Assembly (NCBI GenBank): GCA_963931105.1 | Contig: OZ007004.1 | Coordinates: 1,736,001-1,800,000, forward strand | DNA: 64,000 nt | Reading direction: 5' to 3' | From: UMGS1590 sp900552455 | GTDB lineage: Bacteria; Bacillota; Peptococcia; Peptococcales; Peptococcaceae | Shown: piece by piece, positions 16,338 through 24,800 of the stretch | How the letters are laid out: each line of letters starts with the position of its first letter | Position numbering within the stretch: the stretch's first letter is position 1 | The notes under the pieces: generated by a model | Seen by the model: the letters and a program-made list of their open reading frames with translations, nothing else | Database searches by the model: none | What the model was told of the DNA's origin: nothing | Program-made: the position numbers and the translations under genes

Positions 16338-18064
16338 AACAGTTATTGAACGCGATTACTTGCAATGAACCCAAAAGGCTAATAAAGCCGGTGTTTTGGA
16401 ACGCACTTGCAAATTTGTCTAACTTACTGCCATTCTTGTGTCTGGCATATATCGTCAGCCAGATTTATGAGTATTTTGTCAGCGGGACATTGAACCGTAC
16501 ATCCCTATGGGCGGCATGGGTTGTCATGCTTGTCTGCTTTGTTGTTACATGGATTTTTGAGAATATTGCCTGCAAGTTGACCTATCGGGACGGCTTTATG
16601 GCGTCCGCAGATGGGCGGATCAAGCTGGCGGAACACATCCGCAGGCTGCCACTGGGCTTTCTGATGAGCAAAAATTCCGGCGAAATCGGAAATACCATGA
16701 TGAATGACTTTTCCCGTACCGAGTCGGCCATGACGCACATCTTGCCCCAGATCATCAGTGGCGCGTTGATGGCGGTTATTGCTTCTGTTGTTCTGTTGAT
16801 TGCGGACTGGCGCATGGGCCTTGCCATGTTTGCGGGCTTTCCGATTGCACTGCTAATTATGTTTGGGATGCGAGGATTGGAGCGCCGGTTGGACACGCAG
16901 CTTTCGCAGGCAAGGGTCAATCAGGCCGGAAAGCTGCAAGAATACCTGTACGGGATGCGTATTATCAAATCCTACAATATGCAGGGGGATAACTTTGAAA
17001 AGCTGAAAAAGGCTTGCACAGATTACCGGGACGCCTGCATTAAAGTGGAAGGTGGCATTGGCCCCCTGAATTTGGTTGCAGCGGCTTTTCTCCGCAGCGG
17101 CCTGTCCCTTATGACGGTGGTAGGTGTATTCCTTGTAACTGGCGGAACTCTGACTGTGCCGGATTTTGCTCTATTCCTGCTTATCGGAACCCGTGTGTTT
17201 GACCCGCTGGCTGTCGCCATTATGAACTATTCCGAACTGATGATGTGCGGTATGTCGGGAGAACGGATTTGTACTCTGCTGGATGAGCCGGAAATGGCAG
17301 GCAGCGGCGACGCTCCGAGTGAGCATGAAATCCGTTTTGACCATGTGAGTTTTGGCTACGGTGAGAAAGAAGTTTTGCGCGATGTCAGCGCCCGATTGGA
17401 ACCGGGAACTATGACCGCTGTTGTAGGGCCGTCCGGTTCCGGCAAAAGTACCATGCTGCGGCTGATTGCCCGTTTTTATGATCCAACATCCGGCAAGGTG
17501 CTGTTAGGCGGTGTCGATGAAAAGGATATAGAGCCTGAAAAGCTGATGAAAAATATTTCTATGGTCTTTCAGGACGTGTATTTGTTCCAAGATACCGTTG
17601 CCAATAATATCCGCTACGGAAAAGAGGATGCCACACAGGAAGAAATTGAAAATGCTGCTCGTCTCGCCAACTGCTATGACTTCATTATGCAGATGCCGGA
17701 TGGCTTTGACACAATGATCGGTGAGAGCGGTTCTACTCTTTCCGGTGGTGAAAAACAGAGAATATCCATTGCAAGGGCTATCCTGAAAAATGCCCCTGTC
17801 GTCCTGCTTGACGAGGCGACGTCGTCCCTTGATCCCGAAAATGAAGCGCAAATCCAGCAGGCGATCAGCCGCCTTGTTCAGGGCCGAACCGTTGTTGTAA
17901 TTGCCCACCGCCTGAAAACGGTGGTTGGCGCAGATACTATCCTTGTACTGGATCAGGGCCGGATTGTTGAGCAAGGAACCCATGAAGCGCTTCTTACCCA
18001 AAACGGACTGTACGCAAAACTATGGAATTTGCAGACTTCCACCGAGGGTTGGAAAATAAATTAA
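16334..18064 (+). CDS. exporter-fold ABC half-transporter, second of second pair
   Basis: 576 residues: membrane domain, A-loop FGYGEKE, Walker A GPSGSGKST, Q-loop VFQDVYLFQD, signature LSGGEKQR, Walker B VVLLDEATSSLD and H-loop IAHRLKT. The ATG at 16334 overlaps the previous stop (ATGA); the longer frame from 16298 lies in the upstream gene. It ends STEGWKIN like the other second-of-pair proteins. A short DtxR-like remnant follows where locus 1 has an intact DtxR gene. Confidence 0.85.
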   Translation: MKQLLNAITCNEPKRLIKPVFWNALANLSNLLPFLCLAYIVSQIYEYFVSGTLNRTSLWAAWVVMLVCFVVTWIFENIACKLTYRDGFMASADGRIKLAEHIRRLPLGFLMSKNSGEIGNTMMNDFSRTESAMTHILPQIISGALMAVIASVVLLIADWRMGLAMFAGFPIALLIMFGMRGLERRLDTQLSQARVNQAGKLQEYLYGMRIIKSYNMQGDNFEKLKKACTDYRDACIKVEGGIGPLNLVAAAFLRSGLSLMTVVGVFLVTGGTLTVPDFALFLLIGTRVFDPLAVAIMNYSELMMCGMSGERICTLLDEPEMAGSGDAPSEHEIRFDHVSFGYGEKEVLRDVSARLEPGTMTAVVGPSGSGKSTMLRLIARFYDPTSGKVLLGGVDEKDIEPEKLMKNISMVFQDVYLFQDTVANNIRYGKEDATQEEIENAARLANCYDFIMQMPDGFDTMIGESGSTLSGGEKQRISIARAILKNAPVVLLDEATSSLDPENEAQIQQAISRLVQGRTVVVIAHRLKTVVGADTILVLDQGRIVEQGTHEALLTQNGLYAKLWNLQTSTEGWKIN

Positions 18065-18118
18065 ACCCGGAAAAAGGAGGTTTTTCCAGATGGAAAACCA
18101 AAGAAAAATCTTCCAGTG

Positions 18119-18202
18119 ATGCGATTGTCGCGAAACGGACAGAAAAAGCCCATGGGGGAGGAATGTCTGGAGAGCATCTTTATTTTAAAAATTTCGTGTT
18201 AA
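18119..18202 (+). pseudogene. possible truncated DtxR-family regulator remnant
   Basis: A 27-residue frame contains GEECLESIFILK, which matches GEDYLETILILQ at the start of the DtxR protein of locus 1 at 7 of 12 positions. It sits at the same place, directly after the second ABC gene. The frame stops after this segment and runs into a terminator, so the regulator body is missing. Upstream, AAAGGAGG and an ATG at 18090 open a 9-residue frame whose TGA overlaps the ATG at 18119. The match is short, so chance similarity is not excluded. Confidence 0.45.
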
Positions 18203-18207
18203 TTGTT

Positions 18208-18240
18208 ATGCCTGATGGTTTATCCATCGGGCATTTTTAT
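18208..18240 (+). terminator. terminator of locus 2
   Basis: ATGCCTGATGG pairs with CCATCGGGCAT (one G-U pair), then TTTTTAT. Confidence 0.8.
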
Positions 18241-18317
18241 ACCTTGCGAAATGGTTAGCGTGATGATACAATGATGTTGGTTTTATCAAGCTAACTATTG
18301 TGATAAGGAGGAAATAT

Positions 18318-19136
18318 ATGAATGATTTTCGTTTGATCGAACAAGAAAAGATTCGTCTTGGCACGCATGGTGAAAATTATGGCAGCTGGATGTCGACGCC
18401 AGTGTTCTTTATGATCGGCGGTGGGGCGCTGCTGGCGCTTGCGCTGGCTGTGGGGTCCTTTGTTTGGCTGCATGTTGTTGTGCTTGCGGCGCTCTTTGGC
18501 ATTGCGTTTGTGGCGCTGATGGGACTTTTTGTGCTCTGTCTCTGGATCCGTCGTCAGTATGCGGCTAAAGGTGGAGGGCTCATGGAAAAAGTGCACGCTC
18601 ACGTGCTTGCCAATCTTGATTTCGATGGTCAGGGCACGCTGCTCGAAGTCGGCTGTGGGTCCGGTGCGCTCGCGATCCGTGCGGCGCTCACCTGGCCAGA
18701 TGCGCGCGTAATCGGGATCGACAGCTGGGCGCCGGTCTATTTCTACAGCCGCGCAGGCTGCATGAAAAATGCTGCCAGCGAAGGTGTTGGTATGCGCTGC
18801 ATTTTCCGACAGGGCGACGCGCGTAAGCTCGATCTGCCGGATGAGAGTGTCGATGCGCTCGTGAGCAACTATGTCTATCACAACATTGTGGGATGCGACA
18901 AGCAAGCGCTCCTGCGCGAATCGCTGCGTGTGCTCAAAAAGGGCGGCGTGTTTGCAATCAACGATTCCATGCGCCCGAATCTTTATGGCGATATCGAAGC
19001 GTTCGCTCAGAGTTTGCGCGATGACGGTTACGAGGAAGTGCGTATTATCGATACGACCAGAGAAGTCTTCGGTGGTCCGCTGCGCGCGTCTCTGATGATG
19101 CTTGCAGGCTCGCGGATGATCGTTGGACGGAAGTGA
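18318..19136 (+). CDS. membrane-anchored class I SAM-dependent methyltransferase
   Basis: 272 residues. Two hydrophobic helices near the N-terminus (about residues 30-80) precede a Rossmann methyltransferase domain with motif I LLEVGCGSGALAI, the acidic residue of motif II in VIGIDSW, RQGDARKLDLPD, and the post-motif strand VDALVSNYVYHNI. AAGGAGG ends six bases before the ATG at 18318. The substrate is not recognisable. It stands alone after locus 2 and is GC-richer than it, like the rest of the chromosome. Confidence 0.8.
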   Translation: MNDFRLIEQEKIRLGTHGENYGSWMSTPVFFMIGGGALLALALAVGSFVWLHVVVLAALFGIAFVALMGLFVLCLWIRRQYAAKGGGLMEKVHAHVLANLDFDGQGTLLEVGCGSGALAIRAALTWPDARVIGIDSWAPVYFYSRAGCMKNAASEGVGMRCIFRQGDARKLDLPDESVDALVSNYVYHNIVGCDKQALLRESLRVLKKGGVFAINDSMRPNLYGDIEAFAQSLRDDGYEEVRIIDTTREVFGGPLRASLMMLAGSRMIVGRK

Positions 19137-19287
19137 GCACGAGGGCGATTTTATTCGCCTGGCTTGGCAGTGGCGGCAGCGCTTGATGTGTTGTTGTTGA
19201 TCTGCCATGGTACTACTCAATTCCCTTCTTCAGGTGATCTCGGGCCAACTTGTTTTGCTGTCATATGGGCGATCGATGGGAGACAAC

Positions 19288-19896
19288 ATGAACCGCGTAA
19301 AAAGTATTGTGCAGGTGACGAGTGCACTGCTCATCATGATGGGGATCATCCATGCGACGATGACTATAAAACGTGCTGCACCAAATTTTCCTGCGGAAAT
19401 TTTGCAAAACGGGGCGTATGTGTTGATGGTGCTTGGCACCTTGGCGTTCATTGCGATGAGCAAAATATCGCTGCGCGATGTCGGGCTGTTCTGTGGGCAT
19501 TTTGTGCGACAATTGATTGTTGGCGGGATGATAGGCGGAATATTGTTGGTCGTCTGTGGCGCTTTTACGGGATGGCGTTTTTTCACGAATGGTTGTTCCT
19601 TGTACATTGTTTTAAGTCAGCTGCTTGTGGCTTTCGCAGAGGAGCTGTTTTTCCGTGGATATCTTCTGGAAATGATGAAAGATGTGGCAAGAACTTCTGA
19701 GTGTGCGGTTATTATTTCGGCGTTCTTATTTGGGCTTTGGCATTATCCGATCTCCCATAACATAGGCTTGGTGATCATAACATTTTTCCTGGGCGCTATT
19801 TATGGAACGTTGCGCACACTCTTTGAAAAAACTGAGAAGGAAATCGGCATTGTGTCGCTTTCGATCGCTCATTGGCTCTTTAATGTGGTTTTGTAA
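19288..19896 (+). CDS. CPBP family intramembrane metalloprotease
   Basis: 202 residues with several membrane helices. The CPBP/CAAX protease motifs are present: AEELFFRG (the EExxxR glutamates and arginine), FGLWHYP and SIAHWLFN with the metal-binding histidines. The ATG at 19288 follows GGGAGA; the frame is open upstream to 19207 but without a better ribosome binding site. Members process prenylated or secreted peptides or give bacteriocin immunity; no substrate is indicated here. Confidence 0.8.
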   Translation: MNRVKSIVQVTSALLIMMGIIHATMTIKRAAPNFPAEILQNGAYVLMVLGTLAFIAMSKISLRDVGLFCGHFVRQLIVGGMIGGILLVVCGAFTGWRFFTNGCSLYIVLSQLLVAFAEELFFRGYLLEMMKDVARTSECAVIISAFLFGLWHYPISHNIGLVIITFFLGAIYGTLRTLFEKTEKEIGIVSLSIAHWLFNVVL

Positions 19897-19922
19897 GAAA
19901 AATAGAATTTGGTAGCACTGTT

Positions 19923-19951
19923 AGCAGGTGTCCGGTTGGGCACCTGCTTTT
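19923..19951 (+). terminator. terminator after CPBP protease gene
   Basis: AGCAGGTG pairs with CACCTGCT, followed by TTTTG. Confidence 0.75.
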
Positions 19952-19959
19952 GTGCTTCG

Positions 19960-19996
19960 CAATATAAAACGACCGCGACAATCCGTCGCGGTCGTT
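19960..19996 (-). terminator. terminator of ECF S-component gene (minus strand)
   Basis: AACGACCGCGAC and GTCGCGGTCGTT form a perfect 12-bp stem; read on the minus strand it is followed by a TTTTATATT tract. Confidence 0.8.
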
Positions 19997-20002
19997 GTGC
20001 GT

Positions 20003-20530
20003 TTAGCGGTGGGCGTGGCGTGGGGGTTGTTGGAGGTCGGGGAGTTTGCTGAGGGCTGGGGAGAGGATGAGGGCGATAATGAGGCCTGAGGTGCCCTGGA
20101 TGATGTTGGCGGGGATGCTGGCTGCTGCTGCGAGGCCGTAGAAGAAATATTCGAAGCAGAAGTAGCCGCAGGCGACGAGGACGATGTCGATCACGCCGCC
20201 GCAGATGACGCTGGCTGTGCGGCCTTTTGGCAGATGCTGCAGACGCTGGCAGGCGAGGGCTGTGAGGAGGGCGACGAGGCCTTTGATGAGGAAGGTGGCG
20301 GGAACGTAGAAAAAGTAGCCGCCGAGGAAATCGGAGAGGCAGCTGCCGAGGCCGGCTGCGAGAAATCCGTAGAGGGGCCCGAGGATGATGCCGGAGAGGA
20401 TGACGAGGGCGTCGCCGGGATGGATGTAGCCGCCGGTGCCGGGGGTTGGGATGCGGATGATCATGGTGGCGACGCAGGTGAGCGCGGCGAAGAGGGCGGT
20501 GAGGACGAGCTTTTGGGTGTTAAATTTCAT
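20003..20530 (-). CDS. ECF transporter S component (riboflavin-type superfamily)
   Basis: 175 residues with about five or six membrane helices. The segment GGYIHPGDALVILSGIILGP followed by GFLAAGLGSCLSDFLGGY is typical of ECF S components of the family that includes RibU, HmpT and PdxU. The start at 20530 follows GAAGGAG; the longer frame to 20560 lacks one. No T component or ATPase is adjacent, so it probably shares a group II ECF module encoded elsewhere. Neighbouring xpt hints at a nucleobase-related or vitamin substrate, but the ligand cannot be told. Confidence 0.75.
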   Translation of the reverse strand: MKFNTQKLVLTALFAALTCVATMIIRIPTPGTGGYIHPGDALVILSGIILGPLYGFLAAGLGSCLSDFLGGYFFYVPATFLIKGLVALLTALACQRLQHLPKGRTASVICGGVIDIVLVACGYFCFEYFFYGLAAAASIPANIIQGTSGLIIALILSPALSKLPDLQQPPRHAHR

Positions 20531-20565
20531 GGGAATCACTCCTTCGTTTTCATAGCTCAATGATA

Positions 20566-20600
20566 GAACAAAGCTGGCCCTGTGAAAAGAGCCAGCTTTT
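20566..20600 (-). terminator. terminator after xpt (minus strand)
   Basis: AAGCTGGC (20571-20578) pairs with GCCAGCTT (20591-20598); T-rich on the minus strand after the stem. Confidence 0.7.
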
Positions 20601-20633
20601 GAAAGAATGATATGTCCAGTTTGCAGTCCAGAT

Positions 20634-21209
20634 TCAGTCGCGGAATGTCAGGGTGGTGTCTGACATTTCTTCGATGATGGCGAGGGATTCGACGCGGATG
20701 CCACGCTCGCGCAGGCGGTCGCCGCCGTGCTGGAAGCCTTTTTCGATGACGATGCCGCAGCCTTCGAGGGTGGCGCCGGACTGGCCAATGATCTCGATGA
20801 GGCCTTCGAGGGCGCAGCCGTTGGCGAGAAAGTCGTCGATGACGAGGACGTGGTCAGCAGGCGAGAGGAATTTTTTGCTGACGACGACGTCGCTCACTGT
20901 TTTGTGGGTGAAGGATTCGACGCGCGCGTGGTAGAGGTCGCCGTCGAGGTTGAGGCTTTTGCTTTTCTTTGCGAAAACGACGGGCGCGTTATCGAAATGC
21001 TGGGCGGTGATGGCTGCGATGCCGATGCCGGATGCTTCGATGGTGAGGATTTTGTTGACGGGCGAGCCGGCAAAACGGCGGGCAAATTCTGCGCCGATCT
21101 GGTTCATAAAGGCAATGTCGATCTGGTGATTGAGGAAGCTGTCGACTTTGAGCACGTTGCCAGGCTTGACGGTGCCGTCTTCCAAAATGCGTTGCTTTAA
21201 CTGTTCCAT
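20634..21209 (-). CDS. xpt: xanthine phosphoribosyltransferase
   Basis: 191 residues, the usual length for Xpt, which converts xanthine and PRPP to XMP in purine salvage. It begins MEQLKQRILEDG and has NHQIDIAFMNQIG and the PRPP-binding loop HVLVIDDFLANGCAL. The start at 21209 follows AGGGGGA. The leader from the promoter at 21247-21275 is only about 40 bases, too short for a purine riboswitch, which often precedes xpt in Bacillota. Confidence 0.9.
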   Translation of the reverse strand: MEQLKQRILEDGTVKPGNVLKVDSFLNHQIDIAFMNQIGAEFARRFAGSPVNKILTIEASGIGIAAITAQHFDNAPVVFAKKSKSLNLDGDLYHARVESFTHKTVSDVVVSKKFLSPADHVLVIDDFLANGCALEGLIEIIGQSGATLEGCGIVIEKGFQHGGDRLRERGIRVESLAIIEEMSDTTLTFRD

Positions 21210-21246
21210 GTGTGGTCCCCCTGTTTTTCGTCGTGAATATTCTACA

Positions 21247-21275
21247 ATGATAACGCAAGCGCGGCGGCTGTGCAA
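21247..21275 (-). promoter_or_regulatory. promoter of xpt
   Basis: On the minus strand TTGCAC (21270-21275) and TATCAT (21247-21252) with a 17-bp spacer. Confidence 0.55.
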
Positions 21276-21288
21276 TGGTTTTTGGCGC

Positions 21289-21317
21289 AAAAATGCCCGG
21301 CGCGGTGTGCGTCGGGC
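21289..21317 (-). terminator. terminator of Trp-type ABC operon (minus strand)
   Basis: GCCCGACGC pairs imperfectly with GCGCCGGGC on the minus strand, followed by ATTTTT. Confidence 0.65.
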
Positions 21318-21334
21318 GGCTCTGTTTGTTGGCG

Positions 21335-22126
21335 TTATCTGGTGAGGAGGGTGCGGTCGGAAAGGACGGCACCGGCGTTTTTGTAGTGTTGCATGATGTC
21401 TGCACCGGTCATGCCCTGGCGCTCCTGGCCGGCGATGTCGAGGATGATCTTGCCGCTGTCCATCATGATGGTGCGGTTGCCGACGTGGAGGGCGCTTTCG
21501 AGGTTGTGGGTGATCATGAGGGTGGTGATGTTGTGCTCGTGCACGATGTCGTTGGTCAGGCGCATGACGGTCTCGGCGCTGACTGGGTCGAGGGCGGCGG
21601 TGTGCTCGTCCAAAAGGAGCACATCGGGCACGACGATGGTGGTCATGACGAGGGCGAGGGCCTGGCGCTGGCCGCCGGAGAGGGTGCCGACTTTGACGTT
21701 CACGCGATCCTCAAGGCCCATGCCGAAGCGGGCGAGGTGTTCGCGGAAGAGGTCGCGGTTTTTCTTCGTCAGCGGGAATCGCAGCGGCCCGATGCGGCCG
21801 GAGGTGTAGGCGAGGGCGAGGTTTTCCTCGATGGTCATGTTCGGCGCGCTGCCGCGCAGCGGATCCTGGAAGAGTCGGCCGATGATGCGCGAGCGTTTGT
21901 GTGCTGGCAGATAGGTGATGTCCTTCCCTTCGAGGGCGATGCGTCCGCGATCGACGAAGAAATCGCCGCAGATGGCGTTGAAGAGAGTGGATTTCCCTGC
22001 GCCGTTGGAGCCGACGATGGTGATGAAATCGCCTTTCTCGACGTTCAGCGAGAGGCCGTCGAGGGCTTTGTGGACGTAGCCGGAGCCTGTCGAGAAGGAT
22101 TTTTCGAGTTTAGTCAATGTGAGCAT
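21335..22126 (-). CDS. ABC transporter ATP-binding protein (TrpXYZ-type)
   Basis: 263 residues, LivF-like cassette: Walker A GSNGAGKST near 41, Q-loop LFQDPLRGSA, signature LSGGQRQA, Walker B VLLLDEHTAALD (His replaces the usual Pro) and H-loop MITHN. It overlaps the permease gene by 17 bp and is last of the T-box-controlled operon, so it energises uptake of the ligand bound by the lipoprotein at 23049-24086, probably tryptophan. Confidence 0.85.
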   Translation of the reverse strand: MLTLTKLEKSFSTGSGYVHKALDGLSLNVEKGDFITIVGSNGAGKSTLFNAICGDFFVDRGRIALEGKDITYLPAHKRSRIIGRLFQDPLRGSAPNMTIEENLALAYTSGRIGPLRFPLTKKNRDLFREHLARFGMGLEDRVNVKVGTLSGGQRQALALVMTTIVVPDVLLLDEHTAALDPVSAETVMRLTNDIVHEHNITTLMITHNLESALHVGNRTIMMDSGKIILDIAGQERQGMTGADIMQHYKNAGAVLSDRTLLTR

Positions 22127-23021
22127 CTCTCAGGTTCTCCTTTCTCTTGCGCTGCATGTCGAGAAGCTGCTTGATGGCCGGAATCGCCAGCGCGATCGTG
22201 ACGATGACGGCGGAGATCAGGCGGAATGCGGCGGATGGGAAAATGTTCGTCTGGTAAGCCAGCGCGATCAGGAGGCGATAGATGATCGAGCCGAGCACGG
22301 CGGCGCAGAGTCCGCAGAGGATGCCGCGCTGTCCCAGGAAAGCTTCGCCGATGATGACGGACGCGAGCCCGACGACGAGCATGCCGACGCCGCTGGAAAT
22401 ATCTGCAAACTGCTGATACTGCGCGAGGATCCCGCCGGAAAGGGCGATGATGGCGTTGGAAAGCGCCAGTGCGAGGATCTTTGTGACGCCGATGTTGATG
22501 GAGCTGGCGCGGACCATGTACTCATTATCCCCGGTGGCGCGGATGGAAAGCCCGATGCGCGTTTTGAAGAAAGTGTAAATGAGGAAGACCGCGAGCGCCA
22601 CGAGCACGAGATTGACGAGGGTTTTCGCCAGATCGAGATCGCCGCCGAAGATCGGCGCTGTGAGGCTGAAGATGGTGTCGACACCGATGAGGGTGAGGTT
22701 GGCCTTGGAATCCATGGTCAGCAGGTTCACTGAATAAAGCCCGCTCATCGTGAGGATGCCGGCGAGGATCGCCGGAATGCGCAGGTAGACGTTGAGCGCC
22801 CCTGTCACCACCCCAGCCAGCGCGCCGGCGGCGAGCGCCAGCACGATGCCAAGGATCGGATGGCCGAGGTCAGCGAAAACCGCCGCCACAACCAGGCCGA
22901 AGGTGAAGCTGCCCTCTGCCGTCAGATCCGGAATGTTCATGATGCGAAACGATATGTAGATGCCGATCGCCAGGAACCCGTAAATGAGCCCCAGCTGCAG
23001 GCTGCCAATAAACAGAGTCAT
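22110..23021 (-). CDS. ABC transporter permease (TrpXYZ-type)
   Basis: 303 residues, mostly membrane helices, of the branched-chain permease-like family (FRIMNIPDLTAEGSFTFGLV, and a conserved RATGDNEYMVRASSINIG loop that contacts the ATPase). AAGGAGA precedes the start. It lies between the substrate-binding lipoprotein gene and the ATPase gene in one operon on the minus strand. Confidence 0.85.
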   Translation of the reverse strand: MTLFIGSLQLGLIYGFLAIGIYISFRIMNIPDLTAEGSFTFGLVVAAVFADLGHPILGIVLALAAGALAGVVTGALNVYLRIPAILAGILTMSGLYSVNLLTMDSKANLTLIGVDTIFSLTAPIFGGDLDLAKTLVNLVLVALAVFLIYTFFKTRIGLSIRATGDNEYMVRASSINIGVTKILALALSNAIIALSGGILAQYQQFADISSGVGMLVVGLASVIIGEAFLGQRGILCGLCAAVLGSIIYRLLIALAYQTNIFPSAAFRLISAVIVTIALAIPAIKQLLDMQRKRKENLRDAHID

Positions 23022-23048
23022 GAGAATGCATCTCCTTAGAAAGCAAGA

Positions 23049-24086
23049 TTATTCTGCAGTGGTTTGAACGAAGGTTGCACCGTCGGTGGCGCCATCTGGA
23101 AAGGTGATGCCGATTTCAGCGATGTAGTCTTCGTTGAGGACGGTGTCGCTGGCTGGGAAGACGACGGATGGAATGTCTTCAACAGCGGTGCCTTCGAGGT
23201 ATTGGATGATCATGTCCGCAGTGGCGGCGCCGATCTCTTTGTCGCTCATGGCAACCGTGGCCATAGCGCCGGTTTCAACAGTGGCGGCGCTGCTGGCGTA
23301 GGTTGGCAGCTTGTATTCAGCGGCGATATCAGCGACCAGCGCCATTGCGCTCTGGACCATTGCTGAGTTTGGAATGAAGACAGCGTCCACATTTGGGAAG
23401 AGATTCTGGCAGGCCTGCTGCACTTCGGAAGAGTTCGTGACGACAGATTCTTCGACAGTGTAGCCGTTTTCTTCGAGATAAGCCTTGGCCGATTCAACAG
23501 TCGAAACCGCGTTGTCTTCGCTGGTGTTGTAGACAATGCCGACCGTCTTCACATCTGGCGTCAGTTTTTCCATGAGGGCGAAGATGTCTTCCACAGGGAT
23601 CGCGTTGGATGTGCCAGTGGCGTTTTTGTCAGGCTTTTCCATATCGCTGATGATGCCAGCCGCAACAGGATCGCTCACAGAGGTGAAGAAGACAGGAATG
23701 TCGCTGCCGGCAGCCACACAGGCCTGAGCAGCAGGGGTGGCGATCGGCGCCAGCACATCAACCTCTTCCTGCACCAGGTTCTGCACGATTGTGTTCAGGT
23801 TCGAGGCATCGCCCTGGGCGTTCTGGTATTCGATCTTCACCTTGTCTTCGCCGTAGCCCTTGGCTTCCAGCTCTTCGATCAGCCCTTCGCGCATATCGTC
23901 GAAGGCCGGGTTGTCCATCTGCTGCACGATCGCGACGGTTTTTACATCGCCCGAGCTTTCAGCAGAAGCGCTGGCAGCAGAGCCCTGCGACGAATCAGAG
24001 CCGCCGCCCCCACAACCGGCGAAGGTGACAAGCATGGTGCAAGCGAGTACAGATGCAGCGAGTTTTTTGAGTGTGTTCTTTTTCAT
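23049..24086 (-). CDS. ABC transporter substrate-binding lipoprotein (TrpX-type, ABC_sub_bind)
   Basis: 345 residues. A lipoprotein signal peptide ends in TFAGC (Cys25), followed by a Gly/Ser-rich linker and a two-lobe periplasmic-binding-like fold (VAIVQQMDNPAFDDMREGL, VGIVYNTSEDNA). GGAGGAAAA lies just before the ATG at 24086; frame further upstream belongs to the T-box leader. First gene of the operon, whose transcription is set by the T-box. Tryptophan as ligand follows from the family and the UGG specifier candidate. Confidence 0.85.
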   Translation of the reverse strand: MKKNTLKKLAASVLACTMLVTFAGCGGGGSDSSQGSAASASAESSGDVKTVAIVQQMDNPAFDDMREGLIEELEAKGYGEDKVKIEYQNAQGDASNLNTIVQNLVQEEVDVLAPIATPAAQACVAAGSDIPVFFTSVSDPVAAGIISDMEKPDKNATGTSNAIPVEDIFALMEKLTPDVKTVGIVYNTSEDNAVSTVESAKAYLEENGYTVEESVVTNSSEVQQACQNLFPNVDAVFIPNSAMVQSAMALVADIAAEYKLPTYASSAATVETGAMATVAMSDKEIGAATADMIIQYLEGTAVEDIPSVVFPASDTVLNEDYIAEIGITFPDGATDGATFVQTTAE

Positions 24087-24150
24087 GGTTTTTTCCTCCA
24101 AATTTTTGAAATTTGTTGGTTCGCCAGTGGGTGGGCGGCGGCAGGTAAAC

Positions 24151-24411
24151 AAAAAGCACCTGTCCTTCAGAAAGGACAGATGCTTGAATTTCATCTGCGG
24201 TACCACCTTATTTAGCGCGATTCGCGCTCACCTCATGCAGGATGCCAACACATCCCTCACCCTTAACGCGAGTGTCACGTCAGCTGCTACTAAGACGAAC
24301 TTTTCACAGTGCCCTCCGTGGCCCATTGTGCCAGCGCGTGTTCGTCAGGCTTCCACCGTCCCCGACTCTCTCTGCAACCGTGTGCTGGTTTTACTTCCAC
24401 ATCTCTGGTTT
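24151..24411 (-). promoter_or_regulatory. T-box leader, probably tRNA-Trp responsive
   Basis: Read on the minus strand, the leader has AGAGAGTCGGGGACGGTGG (stem I distal part), the T-box core GGTGGTACCGC at 24196-24206, and a terminator hairpin at 24156-24183 (GCATCTGTCCTTT pairing with GGACAGGTGC) followed by TTTTT. After the distal loop the context AATGGGCCAC fits the consensus position of the specifier, giving UGG (24323-24325, Trp). Uncharged tRNA would stabilise the antiterminator and switch on the downstream ABC operon. Confidence 0.88.
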
Positions 24412-24417
24412 GCATTT

Positions 24418-24446
24418 ATTTTAGCGGGATGAAAAGCGCTTGTCAA
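24418..24446 (-). promoter_or_regulatory. promoter of T-box operon
   Basis: On the minus strand TTGACA (24441-24446), 17-bp spacer, TAAAAT (24418-24423). Confidence 0.8.
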
Positions 24447-24660
24447 TATGAAATTTTAAGAAATTTGGTGTTTTGTGAGGAAATCTTTGTGCGCGCATGG
24501 TGGAGTGGGCGCTGAGATTGAGCGCTGCAGCAAAAGCTGTGCGCCAGTGGTGGACGCGCGGCGGCGCGTGATCGGCGAGGATTGTACGCGGACGGTGGAC
24601 GGCGGGGAACGTTTAAAGCAAATTCAAGCACCCTAAAGCACCCTTAAGCAAATCAAGCTG

Positions 24661-24690
24661 TTACTGTTACTGGTACTGGTACTGGTACTG
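24661..24690 (+). repeat. hexamer array A, (T/G)TACTG x5
   Basis: Two TTACTG units followed by three GTACTG units in direct tandem, ending nine bases before element copy D1. Confidence 0.85.
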
Positions 24691-24698
24691 AGATATAA

Positions 24699-24800
24699 TA
24701 CCCCTATTGTTCACCGAGCGCCGCCATGCGCGGTGCAAATGGGTGTGCAGCAGCGTTTTTCTGTGCAGCTGGCGCTGCACGTTGGGTGCGAATTTTCTCC
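24699..24800 (+). repeat. duplicated ~100-bp element, copy D1
   Basis: Shares with copy D2 (25189-25289) the start TACCCCTATTGTTCAC, then GAGCGC(C/T)GCCATG, CGCGGTGCAAATG and a hairpin-rich end (GTGCAG and CTGCAC arms). By eye most positions agree, with scattered substitutions. Function unknown. Confidence 0.75.

Noticed and set aside
18022..18258. 78-codon frame at the end of locus 2
   Set aside because: It starts inside the ABC gene in another frame and runs through the terminator; the DtxR-like remnant in a different frame explains the region better.
21210..21290. Purine riboswitch ahead of xpt
   Set aside because: The leader is only about 40 bases from the predicted promoter and has no purine aptamer features.
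21275..22174. 299-codon plus-strand frame opposite the Trp-type ABC ATPase gene
   Set aside because: Antisense shadow; the minus-strand gene has full ABC motifs and an operon context.
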